Shown here: one piece after another, positions 1-7,699 of the stretch | How the letters are laid out: each line of letters starts with the position of its first letter | Position numbering within the stretch: the stretch's first letter is position 1 | DNA from: Pedobacter sp. PLR | GTDB lineage: Bacteria; Bacteroidota; Bacteroidia; Sphingobacteriales; Sphingobacteriaceae | DNA: 64,000 nucleotides | Assembly: GCF_026239675.1 (NCBI RefSeq) | Contig: NZ_JAPIVQ010000006.1 | Coordinates: 310,001 to 374,000, forward strand | Direction: 5' to 3' | Made by a program: the position numbers and the translations under genes | Notes under the pieces: model-generated | What the model was told of the DNA's origin: nothing | What the model saw: the letters and a program-made list of their open reading frames with translations, nothing else | Database searches by the model: none

Positions 1-259
1 AATAAAACGGGCATTAAGTAATCCTGCAGAGGTAAATGCTGACTAAAAGTCCGGAATTGAGATAAATTTGTCATGGTAATAAAATGAAGAAATCTTTGCA
101 ATAAAATGAAGAATGCGATGAAATCAAAAGAGAATGATTGCATCTAAAAACACGGATAGTGGTAAAAGAACAAGGGTAGTACATTCTTAAACGAGGATTT
201 ACCTCTTGATGACTACCCTTGTCCAGAATATAATTAACTGATGTTAAAAATAACAACCC
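1..259. other. Left-end stretch without a recognised gene
   Basis: I see no convincing gene here. A 61-codon open frame on the minus strand has no recognisable domain, no helpful start context and a composition rich in Cys, Phe and Ser, as expected of chance frames in AT-rich DNA. The stretch lies downstream of the minus-strand YceI gene and may hold its trailer. No clear terminator hairpin was found. Confidence 0.4.
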
Positions 260-832
260 TTATTTCGCCTGTACAAATTCCAGGTTTAAAGAGATCTTAA
301 CGTCTTTAGCAACACCCATTCCTGTAGGATCAAACTTGATGTTATAATCCAAACGGTTAACAGTAGTGTTGGCTGCGAAACCAGCTTTCGTTATCCCTTT
401 GTCATCAGTGTGTGTTCCGCCGAAAACCACATTGAATTTTACGTCTTTAGTAACGTCACGAATGGTCAGTTTACCCGCCAATTCATAATTATTTCCTTTC
501 AGTTTTTTGAAAGAATTACCCTCAAAAGTCATGGTTGGAAATTGCTCTGCATTAAAGAAATCATCAGATTTCAAATGTTTATCACGAGGCTCTACATGAG
601 TATCTATGCTGTTTACATCTACTGTGAACTTCACTTTAGCATTTACAAAGTCCGATTTTTCAGCTTCGATAGTCCCATCAAATTTGGTGAATGAACCATC
701 TACAAATGAAATCCCCATGTGACCTACAGAGAAGTTCACAAAAGAGTGCATTGGATCAACTGTCCATTTAGTTTGTGCGAAAGACGCAACGCTGATAGAA
801 AGTACAACCAGCAATAAAAATACCTTTTTCAT
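260..832 (-). CDS. YceI family periplasmic protein
   Basis: The protein has 190 residues with a clear Sec signal peptide at 1-19 (hydrophobic VFLLLVVLSISVASFA). The rest matches the YceI fold, a lipocalin-like barrel that in known members binds a polyisoprenoid or similar amphiphile in the periplasm. Typical signs are the N-terminal WTVDPMHSFVNFSVGHMG, the GSFTKFDGTIEA strand, the KSDDFFNAEQFPTMTFEG motif in the middle, and the closing LTIRDVTKDVKFNV strand. Its length is normal for the family. The gene stands alone with its own TAnnTTTG element about 22 bases upstream. The physiological ligand cannot be told from sequence; YceI genes are often induced by stress or high pH in other bacteria. 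Confidence 0.92.
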   Translation of the reverse strand: MKKVFLLLVVLSISVASFAQTKWTVDPMHSFVNFSVGHMGISFVDGSFTKFDGTIEAEKSDFVNAKVKFTVDVNSIDTHVEPRDKHLKSDDFFNAEQFPTMTFEGNSFKKLKGNNYELAGKLTIRDVTKDVKFNVVFGGTHTDDKGITKAGFAANTTVNRLDYNIKFDPTGMGVAKDVKISLNLEFVQAK

Positions 833-853
833 AATTTATATATTAATGATTTA

Positions 854-861
854 CAAATGTA
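854..861 (-). promoter_or_regulatory. Putative -7 element of the yceI promoter
   Basis: On the minus strand this reads TACATTTG, a full match to the Bacteroidetes -7 consensus TAnnTTTG. It would start transcription about 15-18 bases before the YceI start codon. No TTG lies at the expected -33 distance, so the call rests on one element. Confidence 0.45.
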
Positions 862-914
862 TAACGATTAAAAAGGCAGATTGTTGATCTATGATAAGAA
901 ATAGCCTGCGCGAA

Positions 915-1721
915 TTATTTTAACACATTATAAAAGTTAAATTCCGCCCTGACCATATACATATTCTTGTTGTAACGATTGGCCATATTTCCTGCCGCCT
1001 GGAATCTATAACCCAGATCTATACGTGTTCTACTGTTGATGATCATCTGAACTGCAGGTGCCAGATCCACATAAGACCTTCCGTTTTCAGGATTAGTTTT
1101 ACCCAATACCTCGAAATAAAGGTTGAAATTTGGCTGATTATAATTCTTATAGACAAAAGGCAACACCAGATACCCGGAAGAAAGGCTGTATCCCAGCATT
1201 TGATCTGGCTTATTCATCATCTGTTCATTGTGGTTGTCAAAAGCTTTAGAGTAGCTCAATGTGGCAGATAAAGCCAGTTTATGTAGCAATTGAGTAAAAA
1301 TCAATCCTCCCTGAATCCCTGAATTATCCCCTTCCAGATTGATGTCTTCCGAATGACCATGCCTGTTGCTGGTACTGATCCTTCCAAATGCGGCAGCACG
1401 GAAATGGCGCTTCATATCATCGATAGAAAGGAACCTGTATTTGGCGTATAAACTAGCTCCTTCTGCCTTATAGCTGCCATCCATATTAGACAAAAATCCC
1501 TGTGCATGCACCATCAGGTTCTTATTGAACCCAAACATTAGCTCCGGAGTTGTCCTGATGGTAAAATCAGGATTTACCCTACCTTCATTGGTTAGCCTAA
1601 ACCCGACAGACTTTGCCGGCATATTGCTGGCAGGTTCAGAAAACACGTATAATTCCTGGGCCTGAGCAGTGGTACCTACCGCAACAGCGATGGGTACCAG
1701 TAAAAATTTAAGAAATCTCAT
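915..1721 (-). CDS. Probable outer-membrane beta-barrel protein of a metal-linked gene set
   Basis: The protein has 268 residues with a signal peptide at about 1-22 (LLVPIAVAVGTTAQAQ). After that come alternating hydrophobic and polar segments, and it ends in an aromatic strand (RAEFNFYNVLK), as expected for an outer-membrane barrel. There is no cysteine-based metal motif. It starts 9 bases after the end of the HMA-domain gene and follows the HYC_CC_PP gene, so the three are probably one transcript. In Bacteroidetes similar barrels sit beside HMA proteins, which suggests metal or metallo-ligand movement across the outer membrane. That role is inference. I do not recognise a named family with certainty. 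Confidence 0.7.
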   Translation of the reverse strand: MRFLKFLLVPIAVAVGTTAQAQELYVFSEPASNMPAKSVGFRLTNEGRVNPDFTIRTTPELMFGFNKNLMVHAQGFLSNMDGSYKAEGASLYAKYRFLSIDDMKRHFRAAAFGRISTSNRHGHSEDINLEGDNSGIQGGLIFTQLLHKLALSATLSYSKAFDNHNEQMMNKPDQMLGYSLSSGYLVLPFVYKNYNQPNFNLYFEVLGKTNPENGRSYVDLAPAVQMIINSRTRIDLGYRFQAAGNMANRYNKNMYMVRAEFNFYNVLK

Positions 1722-1730
1722 GCGCTGCTA

Positions 1731-2267
1731 CTAAATGCTTAAGTGATAAATACGTGTTTTTTTTCCATTTACCAGACCTGAACCACTTGCATAAGCCTCA
1801 GACTTCAGTTGTGCTGCTTTTTTCTTAAATGCTGAACCTGAGATAAAGTTCTTATCGACAACCGTTGCCGTTACCGGACCGTTTAAAGTCTGACTTTTTT
1901 GATTTAAAAACTGGTAAACATTGGCTCCGGCAGTCGCCAGACCTTTATCGTCTACTTTAGTATTGTTAAAATTGAAAACCGCAGTTAAGTTCCCTACAGA
2001 GAAGCCTGCATCTTCGACTTTTTTTCTGATCTGGTCGATATTAACCGCTTTATCCTTTTTGAAAGTAATGGCAAACAGGTTTTTATTCAGATCCGGCTCA
2101 ATTGCATCCACGAAATCCAAAGTTCTCAAAGACTTTTCAGTGGCCTGAGAACACATCGAGCAGGTTAAACCGGTTACTTGTAACTCAGCAGTAGTGATTT
2201 GTTGTGCAGATGCTTTACCTGCGATTAAAACGATTGAAAGTATGATTAGATTTTTGATAATATTCAT
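1731..2267 (-). CDS. Secreted heavy-metal-associated (HMA) domain protein
   Basis: The protein has 178 residues, with a signal peptide at 1-21. A ferredoxin-like HMA domain at about 26-95 carries the metal-binding pair in GLTCSMCSQATEKSL (Cys36 and Cys39), followed by the usual IRKKVEDAGFSVGNL helix. HMA domains of this kind bind Cu(I) or another soft metal and pass it between proteins. The signal peptide puts it in the periplasm or at the outer face, unlike cytosolic CopZ. The C-terminal half (about 95-178) has no recognised domain. It lies between the HYC_CC_PP gene and the barrel gene, and the context supports a metal chaperone role in the envelope. The metal itself is not determined. Confidence 0.85.
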   Translation of the reverse strand: MNIIKNLIILSIVLIAGKASAQQITTAELQVTGLTCSMCSQATEKSLRTLDFVDAIEPDLNKNLFAITFKKDKAVNIDQIRKKVEDAGFSVGNLTAVFNFNNTKVDDKGLATAGANVYQFLNQKSQTLNGPVTATVVDKNFISGSAFKKKAAQLKSEAYASGSGLVNGKKTRIYHLSI

Positions 2268-2373
2268 GTGGATATAATTTATGTGTTAAAAATGAACTCG
2301 TTGACGGCAAAATATAGACGCGTCAAAGCCCCCACAGCAAGCTTGCTGTAAAGAAAAATAAATTATTCCTGGT

Positions 2374-2772
2374 CTAATTTCTGAATACGCAGTTGTAAGC
2401 GTGAAGGGAGAGAATTGCTGATAATGGTGGTGCCTTATTTTCTATTCTGCTGAATAGCGTAGGCATCAATTGGCGGAAAACTTCTGAAATCAGCGGACTA
2501 AACAGCATTTCCAGGCTGAAATCCATCGGAAGCTTCACTTTTGCACCCACCTGATGGCTGTCCTTAATTTTCGCTTCAATAGATTTATCCTTGCAGCAAT
2601 CGCCGGCTTGCTGTTTCTTTTCTGAGGCTTTGCAGGCGCCACAACTTGCGTTTTCTACCCAGCGAACCTCAGAAAGCTTACCCCCGCAAAAGTGCATATT
2701 CAATGCAAACCCGATCATCGTGATCAGGTAAAATGCACATAGGCCTAAGGTAAGTTTTTGTCGCAATTTCAT
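2374..2772 (-). CDS. HYC_CC_PP-type small envelope protein
   Basis: The protein has 132 residues, with one N-terminal hydrophobic segment (LGLCAFYLITMIGFALNM). Three spaced motifs define the family: a His-aromatic-Cys motif (HFCGG at 27-31, here with Phe in place of Tyr), a double cysteine (Cys59-Cys60, preceded by CGAC at 44-47), and a Pro-Pro pair near the C-terminus (residues 115-116). The function is not established. The many Cys and His residues and its place at the head of the HMA and barrel genes suggest metal binding or sensing in the envelope (inference). A TAATTTTG promoter element ends only 8 bases before the start codon. Confidence 0.8.
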   Translation of the reverse strand: MKLRQKLTLGLCAFYLITMIGFALNMHFCGGKLSEVRWVENASCGACKASEKKQQAGDCCKDKSIEAKIKDSHQVGAKVKLPMDFSLEMLFSPLISEVFRQLMPTLFSRIENKAPPLSAILSLHAYNCVFRN

Positions 2773-2779
2773 CTTTTCC

Positions 2780-2787
2780 CAAAATTA
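2780..2787 (-). promoter_or_regulatory. Putative -7 element of the HYC_CC_PP/HMA/barrel operon
   Basis: The minus strand reads TAATTTTG (TAnnTTTG). Transcription would begin about 3-5 bases before the ATG, giving an almost leaderless mRNA. No TTG at -33 was seen, so this is tentative. Confidence 0.4.
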
Positions 2788-2850
2788 GGCATAATTGTGA
2801 GAGAAAACGACTGGCCCTTTTAATAAAGCAGATTTACCTTAACTTAGCCC

Positions 2851-2858
2851 TAAATTTG
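2851..2858 (+). promoter_or_regulatory. Putative -7 element of the cyclophilin gene
   Basis: TAAATTTG matches TAnnTTTG and ends 8 bases before the ATG at 2867, so the leader would be only a few bases long. There is no clear -33 TTG. Confidence 0.4.
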
Positions 2859-2866
2859 ACTATATA

Positions 2867-3586
2867 ATGAAGAAATTCTGCGTACTTATCCTGTGCTTCT
2901 GTTTAAGCACGGCCTTTGCAGCCAAACCAAAACACCAATATGTAAGGTTAAAAACCGATCAGGGAGAATGTATTATCATGCTCTATAACGAAACTCCTTT
3001 ACACCGTGATAACTTTTTGAAACTGACGAAGAAAGGCATTTTTAACGGAACTTTATTCCACAGGGTGATCAAAGATTTCATGATTCAGGGTGGTGATCCG
3101 GATTCAAAAAATGCAAAACCAGGCCAGCAATTGGGCGAAGGAAGTGTAGGTTACACTGTTCCTGCAGAATTCCGCGACAGCCTGTTTCACAAAAAAGGCG
3201 TTCTGGCAGCTGCCCGCGATAACAATCCGGAGAAAGCATCCAGTGGCAGTCAGTTTTACCTGGTACAGGGCCGGAAGTTTACCGATGAAGAGCTGGACCG
3301 TACAGAGACTACCCGCTTAAAAGCAAAAATCCCTGCGTATCAACGAGAAGTTTATAAAACCATTGGTGGCGTCCCACACCTGGACCGCAATTATACCGTT
3401 TACGGAGAAGTGGTTCAAGGAATCGACCTGATAGATCAGGTAGCGGCCGTTTCAACCGATAAAAATGACCGTCCGAATGCCGATGTTAAGATGACGATCA
3501 CCGTGCTGAAACGACGCGAAGCGAAAAAATTAGAGAAAGAAATGAAACTTAAGGAACAACAACAGCAGGCTCCTGCTGCGTCTTAA
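2867..3586 (+). CDS. Secreted cyclophilin-type peptidyl-prolyl isomerase
   Basis: The protein has 239 residues, with a signal peptide at about 1-19. The cyclophilin domain spans about 24-215. It contains the active-site block FHRVIKDFMIQGGDP at residues 64-78, with the catalytic Arg66, and the ASSGSQFYLVQG strand near 124-136. Cyclophilins catalyse cis-trans isomerisation of Xaa-Pro bonds, and the signal peptide places this one in the periplasm as a folding helper. An insertion of about 30 residues (FTDEELDRTETTRLKAKIP and what follows) precedes the GGVPHLDRNYTVYGEV segment, which is common in Bacteroidetes members. The tail is charged and Gln-rich. The gene stands alone and diverges from the metal-linked operon. 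Confidence 0.93.
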   Translation: MKKFCVLILCFCLSTAFAAKPKHQYVRLKTDQGECIIMLYNETPLHRDNFLKLTKKGIFNGTLFHRVIKDFMIQGGDPDSKNAKPGQQLGEGSVGYTVPAEFRDSLFHKKGVLAAARDNNPEKASSGSQFYLVQGRKFTDEELDRTETTRLKAKIPAYQREVYKTIGGVPHLDRNYTVYGEVVQGIDLIDQVAAVSTDKNDRPNADVKMTITVLKRREAKKLEKEMKLKEQQQQAPAAS

Positions 3587-3669
3587 TTTCAACATTGATA
3601 AAAACACACGATAACCGCAGCAGGAAAATATAATGCCCTTTGCTGGTCTAAAAAAACAACATAATACTG

Positions 3670-4440
3670 ATGAAAATCATTTCTTATAACGTCAACGGCA
3701 TACGTTCTGCCACTACAAAAAATTTCATTGGCTGGTTACAGTCTACCGATGCAGACCTGGTTTGCTTGCAGGAAGTGAAAGCATTGCCTATCCAGATTCC
3801 TGAAATTCTGACGCTAATAGAGCAGCTGGGTTACCACCATTACTGGTTTCCGGCAGAGAAAAAAGGGTACAGTGGCGTGGCTATTTTAACCCGCATCAAG
3901 CCAAATCACGTAGAATATGGCTGTGGAGAAGAATGGATAGATAAAGAAGGACGCATCATCAGAGCCGATTTCGACACGTTCTCTTTAATGAGTGTGTATT
4001 TGCCATCCGGATCAAGTGGAGACGAGAGACAGGTTAAAAAGTATGAATTCATGCGCTTTTTCGACAACTATATCGGAGAGCTGCGTAAAGAATATCCAAA
4101 TCTGATCATTTCCGGAGATTACAACATCTGCCATACGGCTATTGACATTCACAATCCGAAATCCAATGCTAAATCATCGGGATTTTTACCGGAAGAAAGA
4201 GAGTGGATGGATCTGTTCCTGACAAATGGCTTTATTGACACTTTCAGGCATTTCAACAAGGATCCTCATCATTATACCTGGTGGAGTTTCAGAGCCGGAT
4301 CCAGAGGAAAGAACCTGGGTTGGCGTATCGATTACCACCTGGCCAGCAAACCAATGTTGGAAAGACTAAAAAACGTGACTATTTTAGCTGATGCCGTTCA
4401 TTCAGATCATTGTCCGGTGATGTTAGAATTAACTACTTAA
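3670..4440 (+). CDS. xth: Exodeoxyribonuclease III (AP endonuclease)
   Basis: The 256-residue protein is a complete member of the exonuclease III / endonuclease-phosphatase family. It cuts the backbone 5' to abasic sites and removes 3' blocks in base-excision repair. The motifs are NVNGIRS at 7-13, the metal ligand Glu35 in LQEVKA, GYSGVAILTR, SVYLPSGSSGDERQ, the catalytic SGDYNICH, and near the C-terminus WRIDYHLAS and SDHCPV (the Asp-His pair). The gene is followed after 12 bases by hutI and may be read together with it, though the functions are unrelated. Confidence 0.95.
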   Translation: MKIISYNVNGIRSATTKNFIGWLQSTDADLVCLQEVKALPIQIPEILTLIEQLGYHHYWFPAEKKGYSGVAILTRIKPNHVEYGCGEEWIDKEGRIIRADFDTFSLMSVYLPSGSSGDERQVKKYEFMRFFDNYIGELRKEYPNLIISGDYNICHTAIDIHNPKSNAKSSGFLPEEREWMDLFLTNGFIDTFRHFNKDPHHYTWWSFRAGSRGKNLGWRIDYHLASKPMLERLKNVTILADAVHSDHCPVMLELTT

Positions 4441-4452
4441 CTAGCTTAAACC

Positions 4453-5697
4453 ATGGCTTCATTACTCATCACCCATATCGGAACCCTTGTTGGCTTACAC
4501 CCTGAAGGTTTGCTGATGCTCAGAGGAGCAGAAATGGCGCAAATCCCGGTATTGGAAAATGCCTGGCTCCTTTGCGAAAATGGACTGATTACTGATTTTG
4601 GAACCATGGACGCGCTTCCGGGACAATTGCCAAATGACCTGGAAACGCTTTCTGCCGAAGGTGGATATGTATTCCCTTCCTGGTGTGATTCCCATTCTCA
4701 TATTGTTTTCGCCGCCCCCAGGGAGGAAGAGTTCGTAATGAAAATTGCAGGAAAAAGCTATGAAGAAATTGCGGCTGCCGGAGGCGGCATATTAAACTCC
4801 GCAGCAAAATTGCAGCTGGCTACAGAAGACGCGCTTTTCGAGTCCGCTTCCATGCGCTTAAACGATATGATCAGGCAAGGCACGGGTGCCCTGGAAATCA
4901 AAAGCGGCTACGGACTATCAGTAGCCAGTGAACTAAAAATGCTGAGGGTTATCCGCAGACTAAAAGAAAGCTTCCCGATTCCGGTAAAAGCCAGTTTTCT
5001 AGCCGCCCATGCCTTCCCCCTTGCCTATAAAAACGATCATCAGGGCTATATTTCACAGATTATTGAGCAGATGCTTCCACAAATTGCAGCTGAAGGTCTG
5101 GCCGATTATATGGACGTATTTTGCGAACAAGGTTTCTTTTCTGTGGAAGAAACCGATCAATTACTGACCGCGGCTGCCAAATACGGCCTCAAGCCAAAGA
5201 TTCATGCCAACCAGCTTTCTGTATCCGGAGGTGTACAAATCGGCGTAAAACACCTGGCCATTTCCGTAGATCATCTGGAAGCAACAGACGGAGCCGTAAT
5301 TGCGGCATTGGCCAATGGAAATACCATTGCTACCTTATTGCCATCCTGCTCCTTTTATCTGGGTATCCCTTTTGCCAATGCCAGGGCTTTAATCCAGGCA
5401 AATGCCCCTGTAGCACTGGCCAGCGACTATAACCCCGGCTCTACTCCTTCCGGCAACATGAACTTTGTACTGTCTTTAGGCTGTATTAAACTCAAAATGC
5501 TGCCAGAAGAAGCGGTTAATGCCTGCACCTTAAACGGCGCAGCGGCCATGGAGCTGAGCGCAGTAACCGGCAGCATCACCAAAGGAAAAAAAGCCAATCT
5601 AATGATCACCAGGCCTATGTCTTCCCTGGCCTTTTTACCTTATAGCTTCGGACAAACGCAGATAAAAACGGTCATTCTTAACGGTAAAATCCAATAA
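4453..5697 (+). CDS. hutI: Imidazolonepropionase
   Basis: The 414-residue amidohydrolase hydrolyses 4-imidazolone-5-propanoate to N-formimino-L-glutamate, the third step of histidine breakdown. Visible signatures are the metal-binding SHSH (His81 and His83), the AAAGGGI turn, EIKSGYGL, a His in LAAHAFP, KIHANQLS, SVDHLE, and ASDYNPGSTPSGNM, which is typical of HutI. Its length is normal. The TAA stop overlaps the ATG of hutG by one base, so translation of the two is probably coupled. The genes for the first two steps (hutH, hutU) are not in this window. Confidence 0.95.
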   Translation: MASLLITHIGTLVGLHPEGLLMLRGAEMAQIPVLENAWLLCENGLITDFGTMDALPGQLPNDLETLSAEGGYVFPSWCDSHSHIVFAAPREEEFVMKIAGKSYEEIAAAGGGILNSAAKLQLATEDALFESASMRLNDMIRQGTGALEIKSGYGLSVASELKMLRVIRRLKESFPIPVKASFLAAHAFPLAYKNDHQGYISQIIEQMLPQIAAEGLADYMDVFCEQGFFSVEETDQLLTAAAKYGLKPKIHANQLSVSGGVQIGVKHLAISVDHLEATDGAVIAALANGNTIATLLPSCSFYLGIPFANARALIQANAPVALASDYNPGSTPSGNMNFVLSLGCIKLKMLPEEAVNACTLNGAAAMELSAVTGSITKGKKANLMITRPMSSLAFLPYSFGQTQIKTVILNGKIQ

Positions 5698-6701
5698 TGG
5701 AAGCCCTGAAAACATATAGCAAAGCAGCAATTTCTGCCCTGGTTAATCATCGCGTAGGAGAAATTAAACTTGGAGAGCAGGTACAGGCTTTCAGCAGCTG
5801 GGAGGAATTAAAATACAGTACCGCGACTTTTGTCCTGCTAGGTATTCCGGAAGATATCGGTGTACGTGCCAATCACGGCATTGCAGGTGCAGCTACCGCC
5901 TGGGCGCCAGCCCTGATAGCCTTGCTAAATCTACAAAGTAATGATTTTTTAAGGGCTAAGGAATTAATGGTTTTGGGACATTTTGTGTTTAAAGACCCGG
6001 AGTTTAACACCGTCACAGACCTGGAAAATGCGGTGACACAAATTGACGAACAGGTATATCCCGTGATTCAAAAGATCATCGCGGCAGGAAAAACACCGAT
6101 TATCATTGGTGGCGGCCACAATAATGCCTATCCGATCCTTAAAGGTTGTGCAAAAGCCTTCAAAAAAGCAGTGGATGTCCTGAACATTGATGCCCATGCA
6201 GACTTGCGCCCTACCCGGGGCAGGCACAGTGGCAATGGCTTCAGTTATGCCTTAAAAGATGGTTTCCTGGCGAATTATTCGATATTTGGCTTACATCAAA
6301 ATTATAACAACAGTGCTATTTTGGCTGAAATCACCGGAAATCCAAATGTGAATGCGGTATTTTTCGATGACTTGTTGAAATCCGAAGGGACTTATCAGGA
6401 TGCCTTACAGCCTTTGCTGGAAGGCCTGGGTAACGAAACCGGACTGGAAATAGATATGGACTGCATAGAGAACGTCCTTTCCAGCGCATTTACACCTTCA
6501 GGATTCCAAATCAACGACATCAGAAGGATAATCCTCCACTCCAAAAAGAAGTTCGCTTATATGCACGTTTGTGAAGGCGCCACACAGCTTGCCGATGGCA
6601 GAGAAAGTGCCGCTACTGCAAAGACCATTGCTTACCTCATCAGCGATTTCATCAAAGCACAATTCGCTTTAAAACAAAATGCGCTGAAAAAGCCTTTATA
6701 A
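5697..6701 (+). CDS. hutG: Formimidoylglutamase (arginase/agmatinase family)
   Basis: The 334-residue protein is of the ureohydrolase fold. The Mn-binding motifs are GGGH (His141), DAHAD (Asp165, His167, Asp169) and DMD in EIDMDCIEN. Its position directly after hutI, with a one-base overlap, makes the likely reaction the hydrolysis of N-formimino-L-glutamate to glutamate and formamide. Other ureohydrolases such as agmatinase share the motifs, so the substrate call depends on the neighbour. The next gene is convergent. Confidence 0.9.
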   Translation: MEALKTYSKAAISALVNHRVGEIKLGEQVQAFSSWEELKYSTATFVLLGIPEDIGVRANHGIAGAATAWAPALIALLNLQSNDFLRAKELMVLGHFVFKDPEFNTVTDLENAVTQIDEQVYPVIQKIIAAGKTPIIIGGGHNNAYPILKGCAKAFKKAVDVLNIDAHADLRPTRGRHSGNGFSYALKDGFLANYSIFGLHQNYNNSAILAEITGNPNVNAVFFDDLLKSEGTYQDALQPLLEGLGNETGLEIDMDCIENVLSSAFTPSGFQINDIRRIILHSKKKFAYMHVCEGATQLADGRESAATAKTIAYLISDFIKAQFALKQNALKKPL

Positions 6702-6712
6702 CCCAGCAGAAA

Positions 6713-7282
6713 TCAGGAAACCGGAAAAACATAGATTTTATCCGGCGTAATGCATTTATCGAGCTTCACATCATGCTCGTTTACATTGTCGATCTCCACC
6801 AATTCATCCAGCAGCGAAAGACCGATCTTTTCCGTTGCTATCCCTTGCAAAAACCGGTCGTAGAAACCTTTTCCATACCCCACACGGTATCCATTCCTAT
6901 CAAAAGCAATCAAAGGCACAATCACCATTTCGATCTCACCACTATGAATTTTCGCTTTTGCAGGTTCCAGAATCTGGTAAGCATTCATTTCCAGGTCTTC
7001 TATCCCTTCAAAATAATGATGCGTCATCAAAGAGGTTTCAAAATCAGCTCTGGGCACCACAATCTTAAGCTGAGGGTGATGTTCTTTGAGCCAGTTGATA
7101 ATCAAAAAAGTATCCGGTTCATTCCGGGATTTAATGGGTAGGAAAATATGGAGGGTTTTGACCTTAGACAGGTCCAGTTGTTTAAACTGTATGAGTAGTT
7201 TTTCACTAAGTTCTTGTAAAGTTTCCCCGGAAAGACCCTTTCTGATGGGCAGGATTCGTTTTCTGATGCTGGCTTTATCCAT
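6713..7282 (-). CDS. fau: 5-formyltetrahydrofolate cyclo-ligase
   Basis: The 189-residue protein matches the 5-FTHF cyclo-ligase family, which converts 5-formyl-THF to 5,10-methenyl-THF at the cost of ATP. The N-terminus (SIRKRILPIRKGLS) is typical, and the signature GYGKGFYDRFL lies at residues 135-144 in the substrate-binding loop. IVPLIAFDRNGYRVG precedes it. The gene converges on hutG with an 11-base gap. About 140 bases upstream on the same strand ends a candidate small RNA. In Proteobacteria the 6S RNA gene sits directly before this same gene (ygfA/fau), so the arrangement deserves attention. Confidence 0.93.
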   Translation of the reverse strand: MDKASIRKRILPIRKGLSGETLQELSEKLLIQFKQLDLSKVKTLHIFLPIKSRNEPDTFLIINWLKEHHPQLKIVVPRADFETSLMTHHYFEGIEDLEMNAYQILEPAKAKIHSGEIEMVIVPLIAFDRNGYRVGYGKGFYDRFLQGIATEKIGLSLLDELVEIDNVNEHDVKLDKCITPDKIYVFPVS

Positions 7283-7420
7283 GTTTTCTATTGCTTATCC
7301 GGACTATTTCGAAATCTGATCATGGTCATCTCCGAGTTAGCCCCCGAACATTATGAACCTGATACGAAGCATTTCTAAACTAAAGCCCGAAAAGCTCAAG
7401 CTAAGAAAAAAAAACCTTTT

Positions 7421-7580
7421 AAAAAAAGATGGCTTCGGGAACCACTCCGAAGCCACAATCAACCTAAACCTAAAACTAAACTATGAAAATTCTTATTTTA
7501 CTCTTTATATATAATCTCCTTACGGAGCTTTATTTTACATTTTTATCTGAAATAATCTCTGACCATCCGGCCCTTATTTC
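7421..7580 (-). ncRNA. Candidate small RNA, possibly 6S RNA
   Basis: A TTG / 20 bp / TAnnTTTG promoter predicts a start near 7580 on the minus strand. A hairpin with an 8-bp stem (GGCTTCGG 7431-7438 with CCGAAGCC 7447-7454), followed in that direction by a run of seven U, predicts an end near 7421. The roughly 160-nt product has no coding frame of note on its own strand. It also holds a small CUCC-GUAA-GGAG hairpin. Synteny with the cyclo-ligase gene recalls ssrS-ygfA of Proteobacteria, and a Bacteroidetes 6S family (6S-Flavo) is known. I could not draw the long 6S-type rod by hand, so the identity is a guess, while the transcription unit is well supported. Confidence 0.55.
7431..7454 (-). 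terminator. Intrinsic terminator of the candidate small RNA
   Basis: A perfect 8-bp GC-rich stem with an 8-base loop is followed on the minus strand by ATC and seven U. This is a textbook rho-independent terminator for leftward transcription. Confidence 0.75.
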
Positions 7581-7586
7581 GTTCTG

Positions 7587-7617
7587 CAAAGGTAGATACT
7601 ATTTTTGAATCTCACAA
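7587..7617 (-). promoter_or_regulatory. Promoter of the candidate small RNA
   Basis: On the minus strand TTG (7615-7617) is followed after exactly 20 bases by TACCTTTG (7587-7594). This matches the Bacteroidetes housekeeping sigma consensus (TTG, 19-21 bp, TAnnTTTG) at every defined position. Confidence 0.75.
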
Positions 7618-7699
7618 TAGTATTTTAAAAAAATATTTAATAATGCTCTTTTCATCGTTTAAACGCCATTAAAGGGCGATAAAAAATGAAAATATTACA

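Larger units (their letters stand above)
7283..7699. other. Intergenic region holding a promoter-to-terminator unit
   Basis: This 417-base gap between the ABC ATPase gene and the cyclo-ligase gene has no convincing ORF. It holds a full promoter (7587-7617, minus), a strong terminator hairpin (7431-7454) and between them about 150 transcribed bases. A weak CGCC/GGCG hairpin at 7664-7678 may end the lpx operon transcript. Confidence 0.6.

Noticed and set aside
71..256. 61-codon minus-strand ORF at the left edge
   Set aside because: Composition rich in Cys, Phe and Ser, no domain, no promoter and no sensible start context; best explained as chance.
7353..7514. 53-codon plus-strand frame (starts MNLIRSISKLKPEK) across the small-RNA terminator
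   Set aside because: It runs antisense to the hairpin and poly-U signal of the candidate RNA, whose bases explain its Lys/Leu/Asn content; no domain or promoter on that strand.
7483..7608. 41-codon plus-strand frame (starts MKILILLFIYNLL)
   Set aside because: It lies antisense to the candidate small RNA and reaches into its promoter; the hydrophobic start follows from AT-rich sequence.
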